From DAOUAM01 sp034433305 (GTDB taxonomy: Bacteria; Chloroflexota; Dehalococcoidia; Lucifugimonadales; DAOUAM01), in assembly GCA_034433305.1 (NCBI GenBank), contig DAOUAM010000061.1, positions 1 to 59,586 of the forward strand: a DNA stretch of 59,586 nucleotides, written 5' to 3'. Shown one piece after another: positions 17,431-25,710 of this stretch. Both the position numbers and the translations under genes were made by a program. Under the pieces are notes generated by a model, which was not told where the DNA came from, searched no databases, and saw only the letters and a list, made by a program, of their open reading frames with translations. Numbering within the stretch: position 1 is the first letter of the stretch; every line of letters starts with the position of its first letter.

Positions 17431-18204
17431 ATGAGTTTGATGACGAGTAGCAACAGGCACTCCAATAGCCAGGTACAGAGGTCTGCCGTGGTGCGGGTCG
17501 TGGGACGCGGCCGGCAGGCTGAAGTCGTCCTGGACGATAAGCTGCCCTTCGGCGAGCTTGAAAAAGGTCTGCGGTCTTACCTGGCCCGCAATCCCCGCTG
17601 GTTTGAAGGGGCCAGGGTTACCCTCAACGTCGGGCGCCGGGTGCTCAGCATCAGAGAGGTCAGCCACATCAAGGACATCCTGGAGAGCGAGTTCAAGCTG
17701 ACCATCGTTGGCATCTGGTGCGGCCCGGAAAGCCTGGAGTCCCTGATCTCGGAGAAAGGCCCCATACCAGTAAGCGTGGTGCCCCAGCAGGACAGCCGTG
17801 GCGGCCTGGGGGGCGTGTTGGGAGAGGTGGAGTGGCAGGAGACGCTGCTGGTGAAAGGGACGTGCCGCTCGGGGACGACCATCCACAACAACGGCAACCT
17901 GGTGGTGCTGGGCGACGTCAACCCAGGGGCCGAGGTCACCGCCGACGGCGACATTATCGTCTTCGGGAGGCTCTCCGGACTTGCCCATGCTGGCTTGAGC
18001 GGCAACATACGCGCCTCCATTGTGGCGCTCCCCATAGACGCCCCGCAGGTCCGCATAGGGCCGTATATACGCATCGAAAGCGCCGACCCCGGCTCTCCGG
18101 TGGGCAGGAGGGCTGCCAGCTCACCGACCTTGGCCCGAGTTGAGCGTGGTCAGATTGTTGTGGAGCCTTATGCTGCAAGGTCTATACGGAGGCGGAGAGA
18201 CTGA
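17431..18204 (+). CDS. minC: Septum site-determining protein MinC
   Basis: This is the FtsZ-polymerisation inhibitor that, recruited by MinD, blocks division near the poles. The N-terminal domain (to about residue 105) is followed by a Gly/Pro linker and the C-terminal beta-helix with TCRSGTTIHNNGNLVVLGDVNPGAEVTADGDIIVFG, the canonical MinC signature. The C-terminal tail is longer and basic. Start choice among 17392 (GTG), 17431 and 17440 is uncertain because no clear Shine-Dalgarno exists; 17431 fits the promoter position. The stop lies 1 nt before the minD ATG. Confidence 0.92.
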   Translation: MSLMTSSNRHSNSQVQRSAVVRVVGRGRQAEVVLDDKLPFGELEKGLRSYLARNPRWFEGARVTLNVGRRVLSIREVSHIKDILESEFKLTIVGIWCGPESLESLISEKGPIPVSVVPQQDSRGGLGGVLGEVEWQETLLVKGTCRSGTTIHNNGNLVVLGDVNPGAEVTADGDIIVFGRLSGLAHAGLSGNIRASIVALPIDAPQVRIGPYIRIESADPGSPVGRRAASSPTLARVERGQIVVEPYAARSIRRRRD

Positions 18205-18205
18205 T

Positions 18206-19024
18206 ATGCTAGGCCAGGTTTGGGTCATTACTTCCGGCAAGGGCGGTGTAGGTAAGACTACCACCACGGCCAACCTCGGGGCAGCGCTGGCGGTCCTGGG
18301 CCACAAGGTCCTGCTGATTGACGCCGACATCGGGCTGCGGAACCTGGATGTCGTACTGGGCCTGGAGAACAGGATCGTCTATGACCTGGTGCAGGTCATA
18401 GAGGGCGAGTGTACCCCCCGCAAGGCCATGATCCGCGACAAGACCTATGAGAACCTGCAGCTTATCCCGGCTGCCCAGACCCGCGACAAGAGCGCCGTGA
18501 CAGGACAGCAGATGCGGGACCTGTGCCAGCGGCTCAAGCTGGAGTTTGACTACATACTTATTGACTCGCCGGCGGGTATCGAGCAGGGGTTCCGCAATGC
18601 CATCGCCCCCGCCGATAGGGCCATCGTTGTAAGCACGCCTGAAGTATCCGCCGTCCGCGACGCTGACAGAGTCATCGGCCTCATTGAGGCCGAGGGGCTG
18701 CCCTCTCCCGGACTTGTCCTGAACCGGGTGAGGAGCCACATGGTCCGCAGCGGCGACATGATGGCAACAGAAGATGTGTTGTCGCTGCTCTCTGTCAGCC
18801 TTATGGGCATCGTCCCTGAGGACGAAAGGATTATAGTCTCCACAAACCGGGGCATTCCGGTTATCCAGGACTCCAGGTCCTATGCTGGAGAGGCCTTCCG
18901 CCGAATAGCCGCGCGGATGACCGGTCAGGATGTCCCACCCATGGAGTTGGAGGTTCGCGATGGCATCTTCTCGTGGCTTAAGAAGCTGGTCGGGCTCAAT
19001 GGGCGGATGGGCGCAAGTGCCTAG
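18206..19024 (+). CDS. minD: Septum site-determining ATPase MinD
   Basis: This 272-residue ParA/MinD-type ATPase recruits MinC to the membrane and oscillates with MinE. The deviant Walker A SGKGGVGKT (residues 9-17), VLLIDADIGLRNLD, DYILIDSPAGIE and a C-terminal amphipathic membrane-targeting helix (FSWLKKLVGL) are present. The ATG at 18206 directly follows minC, with a GGAGGCGGAGAG purine run upstream. The open frame extends further upstream but lacks support. Confidence 0.96.
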   Translation: MLGQVWVITSGKGGVGKTTTTANLGAALAVLGHKVLLIDADIGLRNLDVVLGLENRIVYDLVQVIEGECTPRKAMIRDKTYENLQLIPAAQTRDKSAVTGQQMRDLCQRLKLEFDYILIDSPAGIEQGFRNAIAPADRAIVVSTPEVSAVRDADRVIGLIEAEGLPSPGLVLNRVRSHMVRSGDMMATEDVLSLLSVSLMGIVPEDERIIVSTNRGIPVIQDSRSYAGEAFRRIAARMTGQDVPPMELEVRDGIFSWLKKLVGLNGRMGASA

Positions 19025-19034
19025 CCGCCTGGTA

Positions 19035-19334
19035 GTGTGGCTCAGGTCACTGTTCCACAAGGAGCAGGCTGTGGACTCCAGGGCGCGTGCCTTTGAGCCC
19101 AGCAAGGAGGCAGCACGCAAACGCCTCCAGCTTGTGCTGGTCCAGGACCGTGTGGGCCTCTCTCCCGAGCTGCTGGAAGCTATGAAGAACGACCTCCTGA
19201 ACGCCATCTCCAAGTACGTGGTCATCCAGCGCGACTCGGTGGAGATGCAGATCACCCGCAACGGCGACTCCGTCATCCTGGTGAGCAATATACGTGTCGC
19301 CGAAGTCCGCCGCCCCGCTACGGAGCCGCGCTAG
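19035..19334 (+). CDS. minE: Cell division topological specificity factor MinE
   Basis: This small regulator stimulates the MinD ATPase and confines MinC/MinD to the poles. The anti-MinCD segment AARKRLQLVLVQDR and the topological-specificity domain LLEAMKNDLLNAISKYVVI are clear. The start is ambiguous: GTG at 19035 yields WLRSLFHKEQ, similar to the usual MinE membrane-binding N-terminus. GTG at 19017 or ATG at 18999 would overlap minD. None has a strong Shine-Dalgarno, so coupling to minD translation is likely. Confidence 0.9.
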   Translation: MWLRSLFHKEQAVDSRARAFEPSKEAARKRLQLVLVQDRVGLSPELLEAMKNDLLNAISKYVVIQRDSVEMQITRNGDSVILVSNIRVAEVRRPATEPR

Positions 19335-19366
19335 CACCCGCGTCCGCCGTACCCTGCCTCCAGGAT

Positions 19367-19411
19367 GAGCGGGGCCTGTCTCCGGGAGCCAGTCCCTGGC
19401 AGGCCCCGCTC
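19367..19411 (+). terminator. Terminator-like hairpin after minCDE
   Basis: The 12-bp perfect arms gagcggggcctg / caggccccgctc enclose 21 nt that themselves can fold. There is no long T-run. The remaining 230 bp, up to the next gene at 19644, show nothing coding. Confidence 0.6.
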
Positions 19412-19643
19412 TACTGTGTTGCCCCTGGCATGGTACTCCACACCCCGCGCAGACTGTCATCTGGTTTGTCCCTTCTGACCACATTCCATCTATTGCCCCG
19501 GGTATTGCCTCCCATGGCCTGTGAGTGGCATAATCTTTCCTAATTCAGGCCATAATGCATGTATATGCATGGCGTAGCTGCCTGCCAGCATACGCTGGCT
19601 GAAAGCCGGGGAGTCCGCCATCAAGGCAGCCCTGGGGAGGGCA

Positions 19644-20087
19644 ATGTCCGAATACAGGTGGCAGCTTCGGGTATACGCCGCCCAGCGCGACCGGGCCAGG
19701 GCCTATGTGCGCCGGCACCAGTTCGAAGTCGGCGCGCCGGTCCAGTTCGACGAGCAGTATGATGGCATCACCTCCCTCGAGTACCTTCTGGGTGCTGTCG
19801 GCGCTGACATCGTCAACTCGTTGCGTGCCGTGGCCCGCCAGCGGCGCGTAGCATTGGACCAGGTCGAGGCCCTGGTATCAGGCGAGCTGGACAACCCCCT
19901 GGTATTTCTGGCTGTCGTGGGCGAGAGCGGGCACCCCGGCCTCAGCAAGATAGCGGTGAAGGTCTACGTTGGCTCCCCGGAAGGCGAGGAGCGCGTCAGG
20001 AGGGTGTGGGAGGAGGCCCTGGCGAGGTCGCCCATGGCCAACACCTTCAGGCAGCTCCTGGACATAAGCCTGGAGATAATGCCCTAG
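19644..20087 (+). CDS. OsmC-like fold protein without cysteines
   Basis: The 147-residue protein matches the OsmC/Ohr fold in layout: a beta-rich start, a central helix GITSLEYLLGAVGADIVNSLRAVARQRR where active members carry the peroxidatic Cys (usually A-x-C), then a beta strand region and a final helix with a second Cys. Here both positions are non-cysteine, and the whole protein contains no Cys, so thiol peroxidase activity is not possible by the known mechanism. It may be a binding or regulatory homologue. It starts the operon 19644-24434; the next gene begins 37 nt later. AGGGAGGGCA precedes the ATG. Confidence 0.7.
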   Translation: MSEYRWQLRVYAAQRDRARAYVRRHQFEVGAPVQFDEQYDGITSLEYLLGAVGADIVNSLRAVARQRRVALDQVEALVSGELDNPLVFLAVVGESGHPGLSKIAVKVYVGSPEGEERVRRVWEEALARSPMANTFRQLLDISLEIMP

Positions 20088-20124
20088 CAGTACCCAGAAC
20101 GGAGTGAAGACCAGAGGAATGTAC

Positions 20125-21276
20125 ATGTACAGACTCAGCGCTGACCAGCAGGCCATAGTGACCAGAGTAAAGGAGATAGCAGACAGGGACATCCGTCCCC
20201 ACGCGGAGAGGGTGGATGCCAACGCGGCTTTCCCCCGCGAGTCCATGGATGCCCTGGGCCGCGCGGGCTTCTGGGGCCTCACCATCCCGACCGAGTTCGG
20301 CGGCATGGGCCAGGGGCTGCGGGTAGCGTGCGCAGTGCTGGACGAGGTCGCCCAGCGCTGCGCCTCAACGGCCATGTGCTACCTGATGCACCTGTGCGCC
20401 ATGGCAGCCTACGGCGCGGCGCCCCACAGTACGGCCAGCTACCTGCGCGCGGCTGCCCGTGGCGAGCACCTTGGCACCCTGGCCTGGAGCGAGTTTGGCT
20501 CCCGCAGCCACTTCTGGGTGCCGGTCAGCCAGGAGGTCCGCCAGAACGGCAAAGTGGTCATCAGCGCGGCCAAGTCCTTCGTCACCTCGGCCAACGTGGC
20601 CGATGGCTACGTGGTCTCCACCCGCTGGGCTGACGCCAAAAGTCCCACTGACAGCATGCTGTACCTCGTGCTCAAGGAAGACAAAGGCATACGTGTCGCC
20701 GGCGAGTGGAACGGCCTGGGCATGCGCGGCAATATGAGCGCACCCATGAGGCTAGACAGGGTGGAAGTGCCCGCTGAGAGGGCTATTACCGCGCCGTGCA
20801 AGGGGCTGGAGACCATGCTCACCACGGTCATGCCCGTCTTCAACCTGGGCAACGCGGCCATTTCCGTTGGCATCGCGGAGGCCGCGGTGCAGGCGACACA
20901 GCGCCACCTTACTACCAACAGGTTCCAGTATACTAACCAGGCCCTCGCCGAACTGCCCGTGGAGCGTGCCCGCCTTGCCCAGGTGCGGGTGCAGACTGAC
21001 CAGGCGCGGGCGCACCTGGTATCGGTCATAGACTCGGTGGAGCGCCCAGGCCCCGAGACCATGCTGCTGGTGCTGGAGTCCAAGGCCGCGGCGGCTGAGA
21101 CGGCGCTGCAAGTCACGGACGTCGCGCTGCGGGCCTGCGGCGGCACTGGTTTCACCCGCAGCCTTGGCCTGGAGCGCAGCTTCCGCGATGCCCGCGCCGC
21201 AGCAGTCATGGCACCCACCACCGACGTGCTCTACGACTTCATTGGCAAGGCCCTGTGTGGACTGGAGTTGTTCTGA
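20125..21276 (+). CDS. Acyl-CoA dehydrogenase-fold flavoprotein
   Basis: This 383-residue protein has the three-part acyl-CoA dehydrogenase fold: an N-terminal helical domain with WGLTIPTEFGGMGQG, a central beta domain with LAWSEFGS and SAAKSFVTSANVADGYVV, and a C-terminal helical domain with LRACGGTGFTRSLGLERSFRDARAAAVM. The residue that normally is the catalytic Glu (YEGT in medium-chain enzymes) falls at MAPTT, so it is absent at that site. The enzyme may be a flavin monooxygenase of the DszC/HpaH type or use another base. The ATG at 20125 has AGAGGA at a good distance. Its TGA overlaps the next ATG (TGATG). Confidence 0.85.
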   Translation: MYRLSADQQAIVTRVKEIADRDIRPHAERVDANAAFPRESMDALGRAGFWGLTIPTEFGGMGQGLRVACAVLDEVAQRCASTAMCYLMHLCAMAAYGAAPHSTASYLRAAARGEHLGTLAWSEFGSRSHFWVPVSQEVRQNGKVVISAAKSFVTSANVADGYVVSTRWADAKSPTDSMLYLVLKEDKGIRVAGEWNGLGMRGNMSAPMRLDRVEVPAERAITAPCKGLETMLTTVMPVFNLGNAAISVGIAEAAVQATQRHLTTNRFQYTNQALAELPVERARLAQVRVQTDQARAHLVSVIDSVERPGPETMLLVLESKAAAAETALQVTDVALRACGGTGFTRSLGLERSFRDARAAAVMAPTTDVLYDFIGKALCGLELF

Positions 21277-22100
21277 TGGCAAAGCCTGTTGTTGTCGGCG
21301 CAGTCCTATACGATCCCAAGGTGTCGGTCATCTGGGACATCATCCGCGAGTTTTTCGAGGAAAACGGCTGCCCCATGGACGTGGTCTTTTACACCAACTA
21401 CGAGCGGCAGGTGGATGACCTGGTCAAAGGGCATATAGACATCGCCTGGAACTCTCCTCTCGCCTGGCTGGACGCGCAGCGCCGCTCCAGTGGCAAGTGT
21501 CGCGCCATCGCCATGCGCGACACCGACCGCGACCGCGTGTCCCACATCGTTGTGAAACACAATAGCGGCATCAAGGCCATTGGCGACCTGCGGGGGAAGA
21601 CTCTGGCAGTTGGGGCCAAGGACTCTCCCCAGGCTACCCTTATCCCCATAGGACTGCTGCAACGGCACGGGCTGGAGCCTGGACGAGACTTCCAGGTCAG
21701 GCGGTTTGATGTCCTGGTGGGCAAGCATGGCGACCACGTCGGCGGCGAACTGGAAGCCTTCAGAGGCATGGAAAGGGGCGAGGCAGACGCTAGCGCCATG
21801 ATTGATGCCAACTGGACTCGCTGGACCCGGGACGGTACCATAGACCCGGGCCGCTACAGGGTCCTCGCCACCACCGAAAGGTACGACCATTGCGTGTTTA
21901 CCGCCAGGGAGGGCTTGCCGGAGGACGTCGAAAAGCGCTGGCTGAAGGTGCTCTTCTCCATGAGCTACGACAATCCCAGGCACCGGCAGATGATGGACCT
22001 GGAGGGGCTGAAATGCTGGCTGCCGGGCCGGACCAGCGGCTTCGGCCCCCTTGCGGAGGCGGTGGAGAGGCAGCGCTTCTTCCAGGAGGCGTCGTCTTGA
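21276..22100 (+). CDS. Periplasmic-binding-protein-fold protein without signal peptide (PhnD/SsuA-like)
   Basis: This 274-residue type II solute-binding-fold protein begins directly with a beta strand (KPVVVGAVLYDPKV) and lacks a signal sequence, so it should be cytoplasmic. The segments DLVKGHIDIAWNSPLAWLDAQ, AIGDLRGKTLAVGAKDSPQATLIPIGLLQRHGL and GEADASAMIDANW are the PhnD/SsuA-type pattern. Cytoplasmic members of this fold include enzymes such as 4,5-dihydroxyphthalate decarboxylase-like proteins. No permease or ATPase is adjacent. It overlaps both neighbours by one nucleotide and so is translationally coupled. The substrate is unknown. Confidence 0.75.
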   Translation: MAKPVVVGAVLYDPKVSVIWDIIREFFEENGCPMDVVFYTNYERQVDDLVKGHIDIAWNSPLAWLDAQRRSSGKCRAIAMRDTDRDRVSHIVVKHNSGIKAIGDLRGKTLAVGAKDSPQATLIPIGLLQRHGLEPGRDFQVRRFDVLVGKHGDHVGGELEAFRGMERGEADASAMIDANWTRWTRDGTIDPGRYRVLATTERYDHCVFTAREGLPEDVEKRWLKVLFSMSYDNPRHRQMMDLEGLKCWLPGRTSGFGPLAEAVERQRFFQEASS

Positions 22101-23248
22101 TGACCCTACCCCTTTTCCCGGTCACTACTGTGGGGAGTTGGCCCAGGCCACCTGGACTGCTCCGCGCCCAGCGGCTGAAACGCATGGGCCAGCTCGGCCA
22201 GGAGGACTTCGACCGGCTGGCCGACCAGGCCGTGTTGGAGGCGCTGCGCATCCAGGAAGCGGCCGGCGTGGACATTGTCACCGACGGCGAGCAGCGGCGT
22301 GACAACTTCTATTCCTTTGTGGCCGAGAAGCTCTCGGGCGTCAGGCTCATGACGCTCCAGGAGATGCTGGACATAGTCGAGGACAAGGCGGGCTTCGAGC
22401 GTATCTTGCAGACGCTGGACGTGCCGGCCTACTCCATCAGCAACCCCACCTGCGTCGGCAGGATTGAGCGGCGCCGGCCCCTGGCACTGGAAGACCTGCT
22501 CTTCTTGAAGCGGCACACCGGCAGGCCCGTGAAGGTGACCCTGCCAGGCCCGTACCTGCTGACCCGCGCCATGTACGTTGGCACGGTCACCGGCCAGGTA
22601 TACCCTACCAAGGAAGACCTGGCCGAAGATGTGGTGCGCGTCCTGCGCGACGAAGTGCGCGAGCTGGCCCAAGCCGGCGCCGACTTTGTCCAGCTTGATG
22701 AGCCAGTGCTGACGGAGCTGGTCTTCACCCAGGGGCAGACACGGACGTTCATGTGCGCCGCCCTGGCGGCCCGCAAGGACTCCACCGAGGAGCTGGAGTT
22801 CGCCGTATCGCTGATTAATCGCGTCGTGGAAGGGGCTGACGGCGTGCGCATCGGGCTGCACGTCTGCCGGGGCAACTGGAGCAAGAACGAGGCGACGCTG
22901 CTGCGGGGGAGCTACCATCCCCTGGCGCCTTACTTTGCCCGGCTGAAGGTCAGGCAGCTTGTGCTGGAGTACGCCACCGAGCGGGCCGGCGACCTCCTGT
23001 GCTTCGGCGACAAGGAGATTGGGCTGGGGGTGGTGAACCCCAGGGTTGACGCGACAGAGTCCGCCGAGGACATAGCCCGCCTGGTGGAGCGTGCCCTGGC
23101 GCAGTACCCAGCCGAGCGCGTGTTCCTGAACCCGGATTGCGGCTTCGGCACCTTCTCCAGCCGCCCTGTCAACAGCGCTGAGGTCGCATACAACAAGCTC
23201 AGGGCCATGGCCGAGGCAGCCTCGGTGCTACGCGGAGCAGCCGCTTAG
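22100..23248 (+). CDS. MetE C-terminal-domain-like protein
   Basis: This 382-residue TIM-barrel protein of the cobalamin-independent methionine synthase family lacks the N-terminal folate domain. It has TTVGSWPRP at the start, DIVTDGEQRRDNF, FVQLDEPVL, GLHVCRGNWSK (His and Cys of the zinc site) and LNPDCGFGTF (second Cys). Short homologues act in methyl transfer from non-folate donors, or have unknown substrates. The ATG overlaps the preceding stop by 1 nt. The next gene starts 34 nt after its stop with its own Shine-Dalgarno. Confidence 0.88.
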   Translation: MTLPLFPVTTVGSWPRPPGLLRAQRLKRMGQLGQEDFDRLADQAVLEALRIQEAAGVDIVTDGEQRRDNFYSFVAEKLSGVRLMTLQEMLDIVEDKAGFERILQTLDVPAYSISNPTCVGRIERRRPLALEDLLFLKRHTGRPVKVTLPGPYLLTRAMYVGTVTGQVYPTKEDLAEDVVRVLRDEVRELAQAGADFVQLDEPVLTELVFTQGQTRTFMCAALAARKDSTEELEFAVSLINRVVEGADGVRIGLHVCRGNWSKNEATLLRGSYHPLAPYFARLKVRQLVLEYATERAGDLLCFGDKEIGLGVVNPRVDATESAEDIARLVERALAQYPAERVFLNPDCGFGTFSSRPVNSAEVAYNKLRAMAEAASVLRGAAA

Positions 23249-23282
23249 TCAGCCCAGGGAAGCATATGCCCAGGAGGGGATG

Positions 23283-24434
23283 ATGAAGCCGGTCTACCTG
23301 GACTACAATGCCACCACTCCTGTAGACCCACGGGTGGCCGAAGCCATGTTGCCATATATCTACGAGCACTTTGGCAATCCTTCCAGCAGCCACGCATGGG
23401 GCGTTGCCGCAAGGAATGCGGTGGAGAACGCCAGGGCACAGGTGGCCCATATGCTGCGCTGCCAGCCTGATGAAGTGGTCTTCACCAGCGGCGGGACTGA
23501 GGCTAACAACTACGCCATCAAGGGTGTCGCCGGGGCCTACCGGGACCGGGGCAACCACATCATCACCTCCGCCATAGAGCACCCAGCCGTGGAGGAGGTC
23601 TGCCGCTACCTGGAAGGCAGGGGCTATGATGTGACGTACCTGCCCGTGGACCAGTACGGGCTTGTTGACCCGGCCCAGGTGGAGGCGGCCATCACGCCGC
23701 GGACTATTCTCGTTTCCATCATGCACGCCAACAATGAGGTCGGCACCATACAGCCCATCGCGGAGACCGCCGAGATAGCGCACCGCCACGGCGTGTTGGT
23801 GCACTCGGACTGCGCCCAGTCCATCGGCAAGCTGCCGGTACATGTGGACGACATGGGCGTGGACTTGCTTTCGGTGGCCGGCCATAAATTGTACGCCCCC
23901 AAGGGTGTGGGCGCTCTGTACATCAGGAGGGGCGTGCGGCTGGAGAAGCTCATGCACGGTGCGGGCCACGAGATGGGCTGGCGCGCCGGGACCGAGAATG
24001 TGGTCCAGGTGGTAGGGCTGGGCGAGGCGTGCAGTCTGATTGACCAGGGACTCTCTGCCTACGCAAGCCACATGAAGGCTATGCGCGACCGCCTGGAGGG
24101 CGGCCTCAAGCGCCATCTGCCAGGGCTTGTCCGGGTGAACGGACACCCTGAGCGCAGGTTGCCCAACACCTCCAGCGTCAGCTTCAGGGGCCTGGAGGCC
24201 AACACCATCCTGCGAGAGCTTGAGGGCGTCGGTGCCTCGGCCGGCGCTGCCTGCCACTCCGACCGCGTGGACGTGTCCCACGTTCTGAGGGCCATGGGCG
24301 TTCCCATAGAGTATGCCATGGGCACGGTCCGCTTTTCCGTGGGGCGCTACACTACCGCTGAGGAGATAGACCAGGCCCTGGCCGAGGTAGTCCGCGTGGT
24401 CAGTGCCTTGCCTTCCAGGGCCGTCGCGGGCTAG
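23283..24434 (+). CDS. Cysteine desulfurase / selenocysteine lyase-like PLP enzyme
   Basis: This class V aminotransferase-fold enzyme (383 residues) removes sulfur or selenium from cysteine or selenocysteine as a protein persulfide/selenide. VYLDYNATTPVDPRV, FGNPSSSH, TSGGTEANNYAI, HANNEVGTIQP and the PLP lysine in SVAGHKLYAPKG are all intact. The active-site loop reads SAGAACHSD with Cys324. That loop is closer to the GAACHSD loop I recall from selenocysteine lyases than to the SGSACSS loop of IscS/NifS. AGGAGG lies 5 nt before the ATG at 23283. It is last in the operon. Confidence 0.9.
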   Translation: MKPVYLDYNATTPVDPRVAEAMLPYIYEHFGNPSSSHAWGVAARNAVENARAQVAHMLRCQPDEVVFTSGGTEANNYAIKGVAGAYRDRGNHIITSAIEHPAVEEVCRYLEGRGYDVTYLPVDQYGLVDPAQVEAAITPRTILVSIMHANNEVGTIQPIAETAEIAHRHGVLVHSDCAQSIGKLPVHVDDMGVDLLSVAGHKLYAPKGVGALYIRRGVRLEKLMHGAGHEMGWRAGTENVVQVVGLGEACSLIDQGLSAYASHMKAMRDRLEGGLKRHLPGLVRVNGHPERRLPNTSSVSFRGLEANTILRELEGVGASAGAACHSDRVDVSHVLRAMGVPIEYAMGTVRFSVGRYTTAEEIDQALAEVVRVVSALPSRAVAG

Positions 24435-24449
24435 TGCCTGGGTGGCGCC

Positions 24450-25361
24450 TCAGGAGCGCAGCCAGTCCAGTGTCTCCTTCAGCCCCTGCTCGATGGACAC
24501 CTGTGGCACCCACTTGAGCACGCGCTTGGCCCGGGCGTTAGACAGGACGACGTGTTTGATGTCGCCGGGACGCTCGGCCTCGTGGACGGGTAGAAGGTCG
24601 TAGCCCGTCTCGGCAGCCATAATCCGGAAAAGCTCATTGACCGAAAGGGCAGAGCCGGAGCTGATATTGACCGTAAGGGACTCCCTGGCGGCCAGCGCAA
24701 GCTCGTGAGCGCGGGCCACATCCTTGATGTACACGAAGTCCCTGGTCTGCTCGCCGTCCCCGAAGATGATGACCTTGTCACCGCGCAGCATCCGCGCGCC
24801 GAAAATGGACACCACCCCCGCCTCGCCGTTAGGGTCCTGGCGTGGCCCGTACACATTGGACAGCCGCAGGACCTTGAGGGGCACCGAAGGCGGCAGCAAC
24901 AGCTTCAGGTAGCACTCCAGCGTCCACTTGCTCAGGCCGTAGGCGCTGATGGGGCGTATGGGGTGGTCCTCGTCGCAGGGGAGGTATTCGGGCTGGCCGT
25001 AGAGGGCACCGCCCGTGGTCACATACACGAACTGAGAGCAGCCTGAGGCCATGGCCGCCTGGCAAACGTTGAGACCGCTCACGATGTTGGTCTCAGCGTC
25101 CAGGGCAGGCTTCTTCATGGACACAGCCACCGACGCCTGCGCCGCGCAGTGGCTGAAGGCGTCGGGCTGGAAGTCCCTGGCGACCCGCTCCAGCTCAGGG
25201 CTTCCGATGTCCATCTGCACCAGATTGGCCTTGGGGTTCAGGTTTTTGGCCTTGCCCGTGGACAGGTTGTCCACTACCAGCACCGTATGGCCTTTGCTGA
25301 GAAGGCTTTCCACAAGGTGGGAGCCTACGAACCCTGCCCCGCCCGTTACCAGGACGCGCAT
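24450..25361 (-). CDS. NAD-dependent sugar epimerase/dehydratase
   Basis: This 303-residue extended short-chain dehydrogenase resembles UDP-glucose 4-epimerases (GalE). It has VLVTGGAGFVGSHL at the N-terminus (NAD binding), VVDNLSTGK, HCAAQASVAVSM, the catalytic YGLSK with a preceding Thr/Ser, LRLSNVYGPRQDP and a DFVYIKDVARA segment. The ATG at 25361 starts right at the Rossmann strand; nine further upstream codons are open but unlike the family. The gene stands alone, convergent with the desulfurase gene. The sugar nucleotide is not predictable. Confidence 0.9.
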   Translation of the reverse strand: MRVLVTGGAGFVGSHLVESLLSKGHTVLVVDNLSTGKAKNLNPKANLVQMDIGSPELERVARDFQPDAFSHCAAQASVAVSMKKPALDAETNIVSGLNVCQAAMASGCSQFVYVTTGGALYGQPEYLPCDEDHPIRPISAYGLSKWTLECYLKLLLPPSVPLKVLRLSNVYGPRQDPNGEAGVVSIFGARMLRGDKVIIFGDGEQTRDFVYIKDVARAHELALAARESLTVNISSGSALSVNELFRIMAAETGYDLLPVHEAERPGDIKHVVLSNARAKRVLKWVPQVSIEQGLKETLDWLRS

Positions 25362-25710
25362 GAATACCTCCAGATAGGGATGCCTCACATACAGTCTCAG
25401 CGCAGCAGGCGACTTCCTGGCGCCTTCATGAGGCCCAACCCAAGTATAAATAGCTGTCCCAGGAATTGATAGCGCCTTGCAGCCCGCCTCCTGCGCCCTG
25501 CTTAACGGGAAGTAATCGCAGGAATGTTACATGCAACACCCCTGAGCTAAGGGCATCATCCCCTTAAACCACGGGTGAAAAGTCCACCCAGCCACCACAG
25601 GCGGACTGGGGTATGAACACCAGAGCCGGAGGGTCGCGGCCGCCGGGTTCTCGTGGGCCAGCCAGTGTCGTACAATTGGTGCGCCAAACTGCCAGGAGAG
25701 GAGACCTTTT

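Noticed and set aside
18209..19288. 359-codon open frame on the minus strand
   Set aside because: It is antisense to minD and minE and has no family resemblance.
23199..24281. 360-codon open frame on the minus strand
   Set aside because: It is antisense to the desulfurase gene, with His/Gly/Val-rich shadow composition and no start signal.
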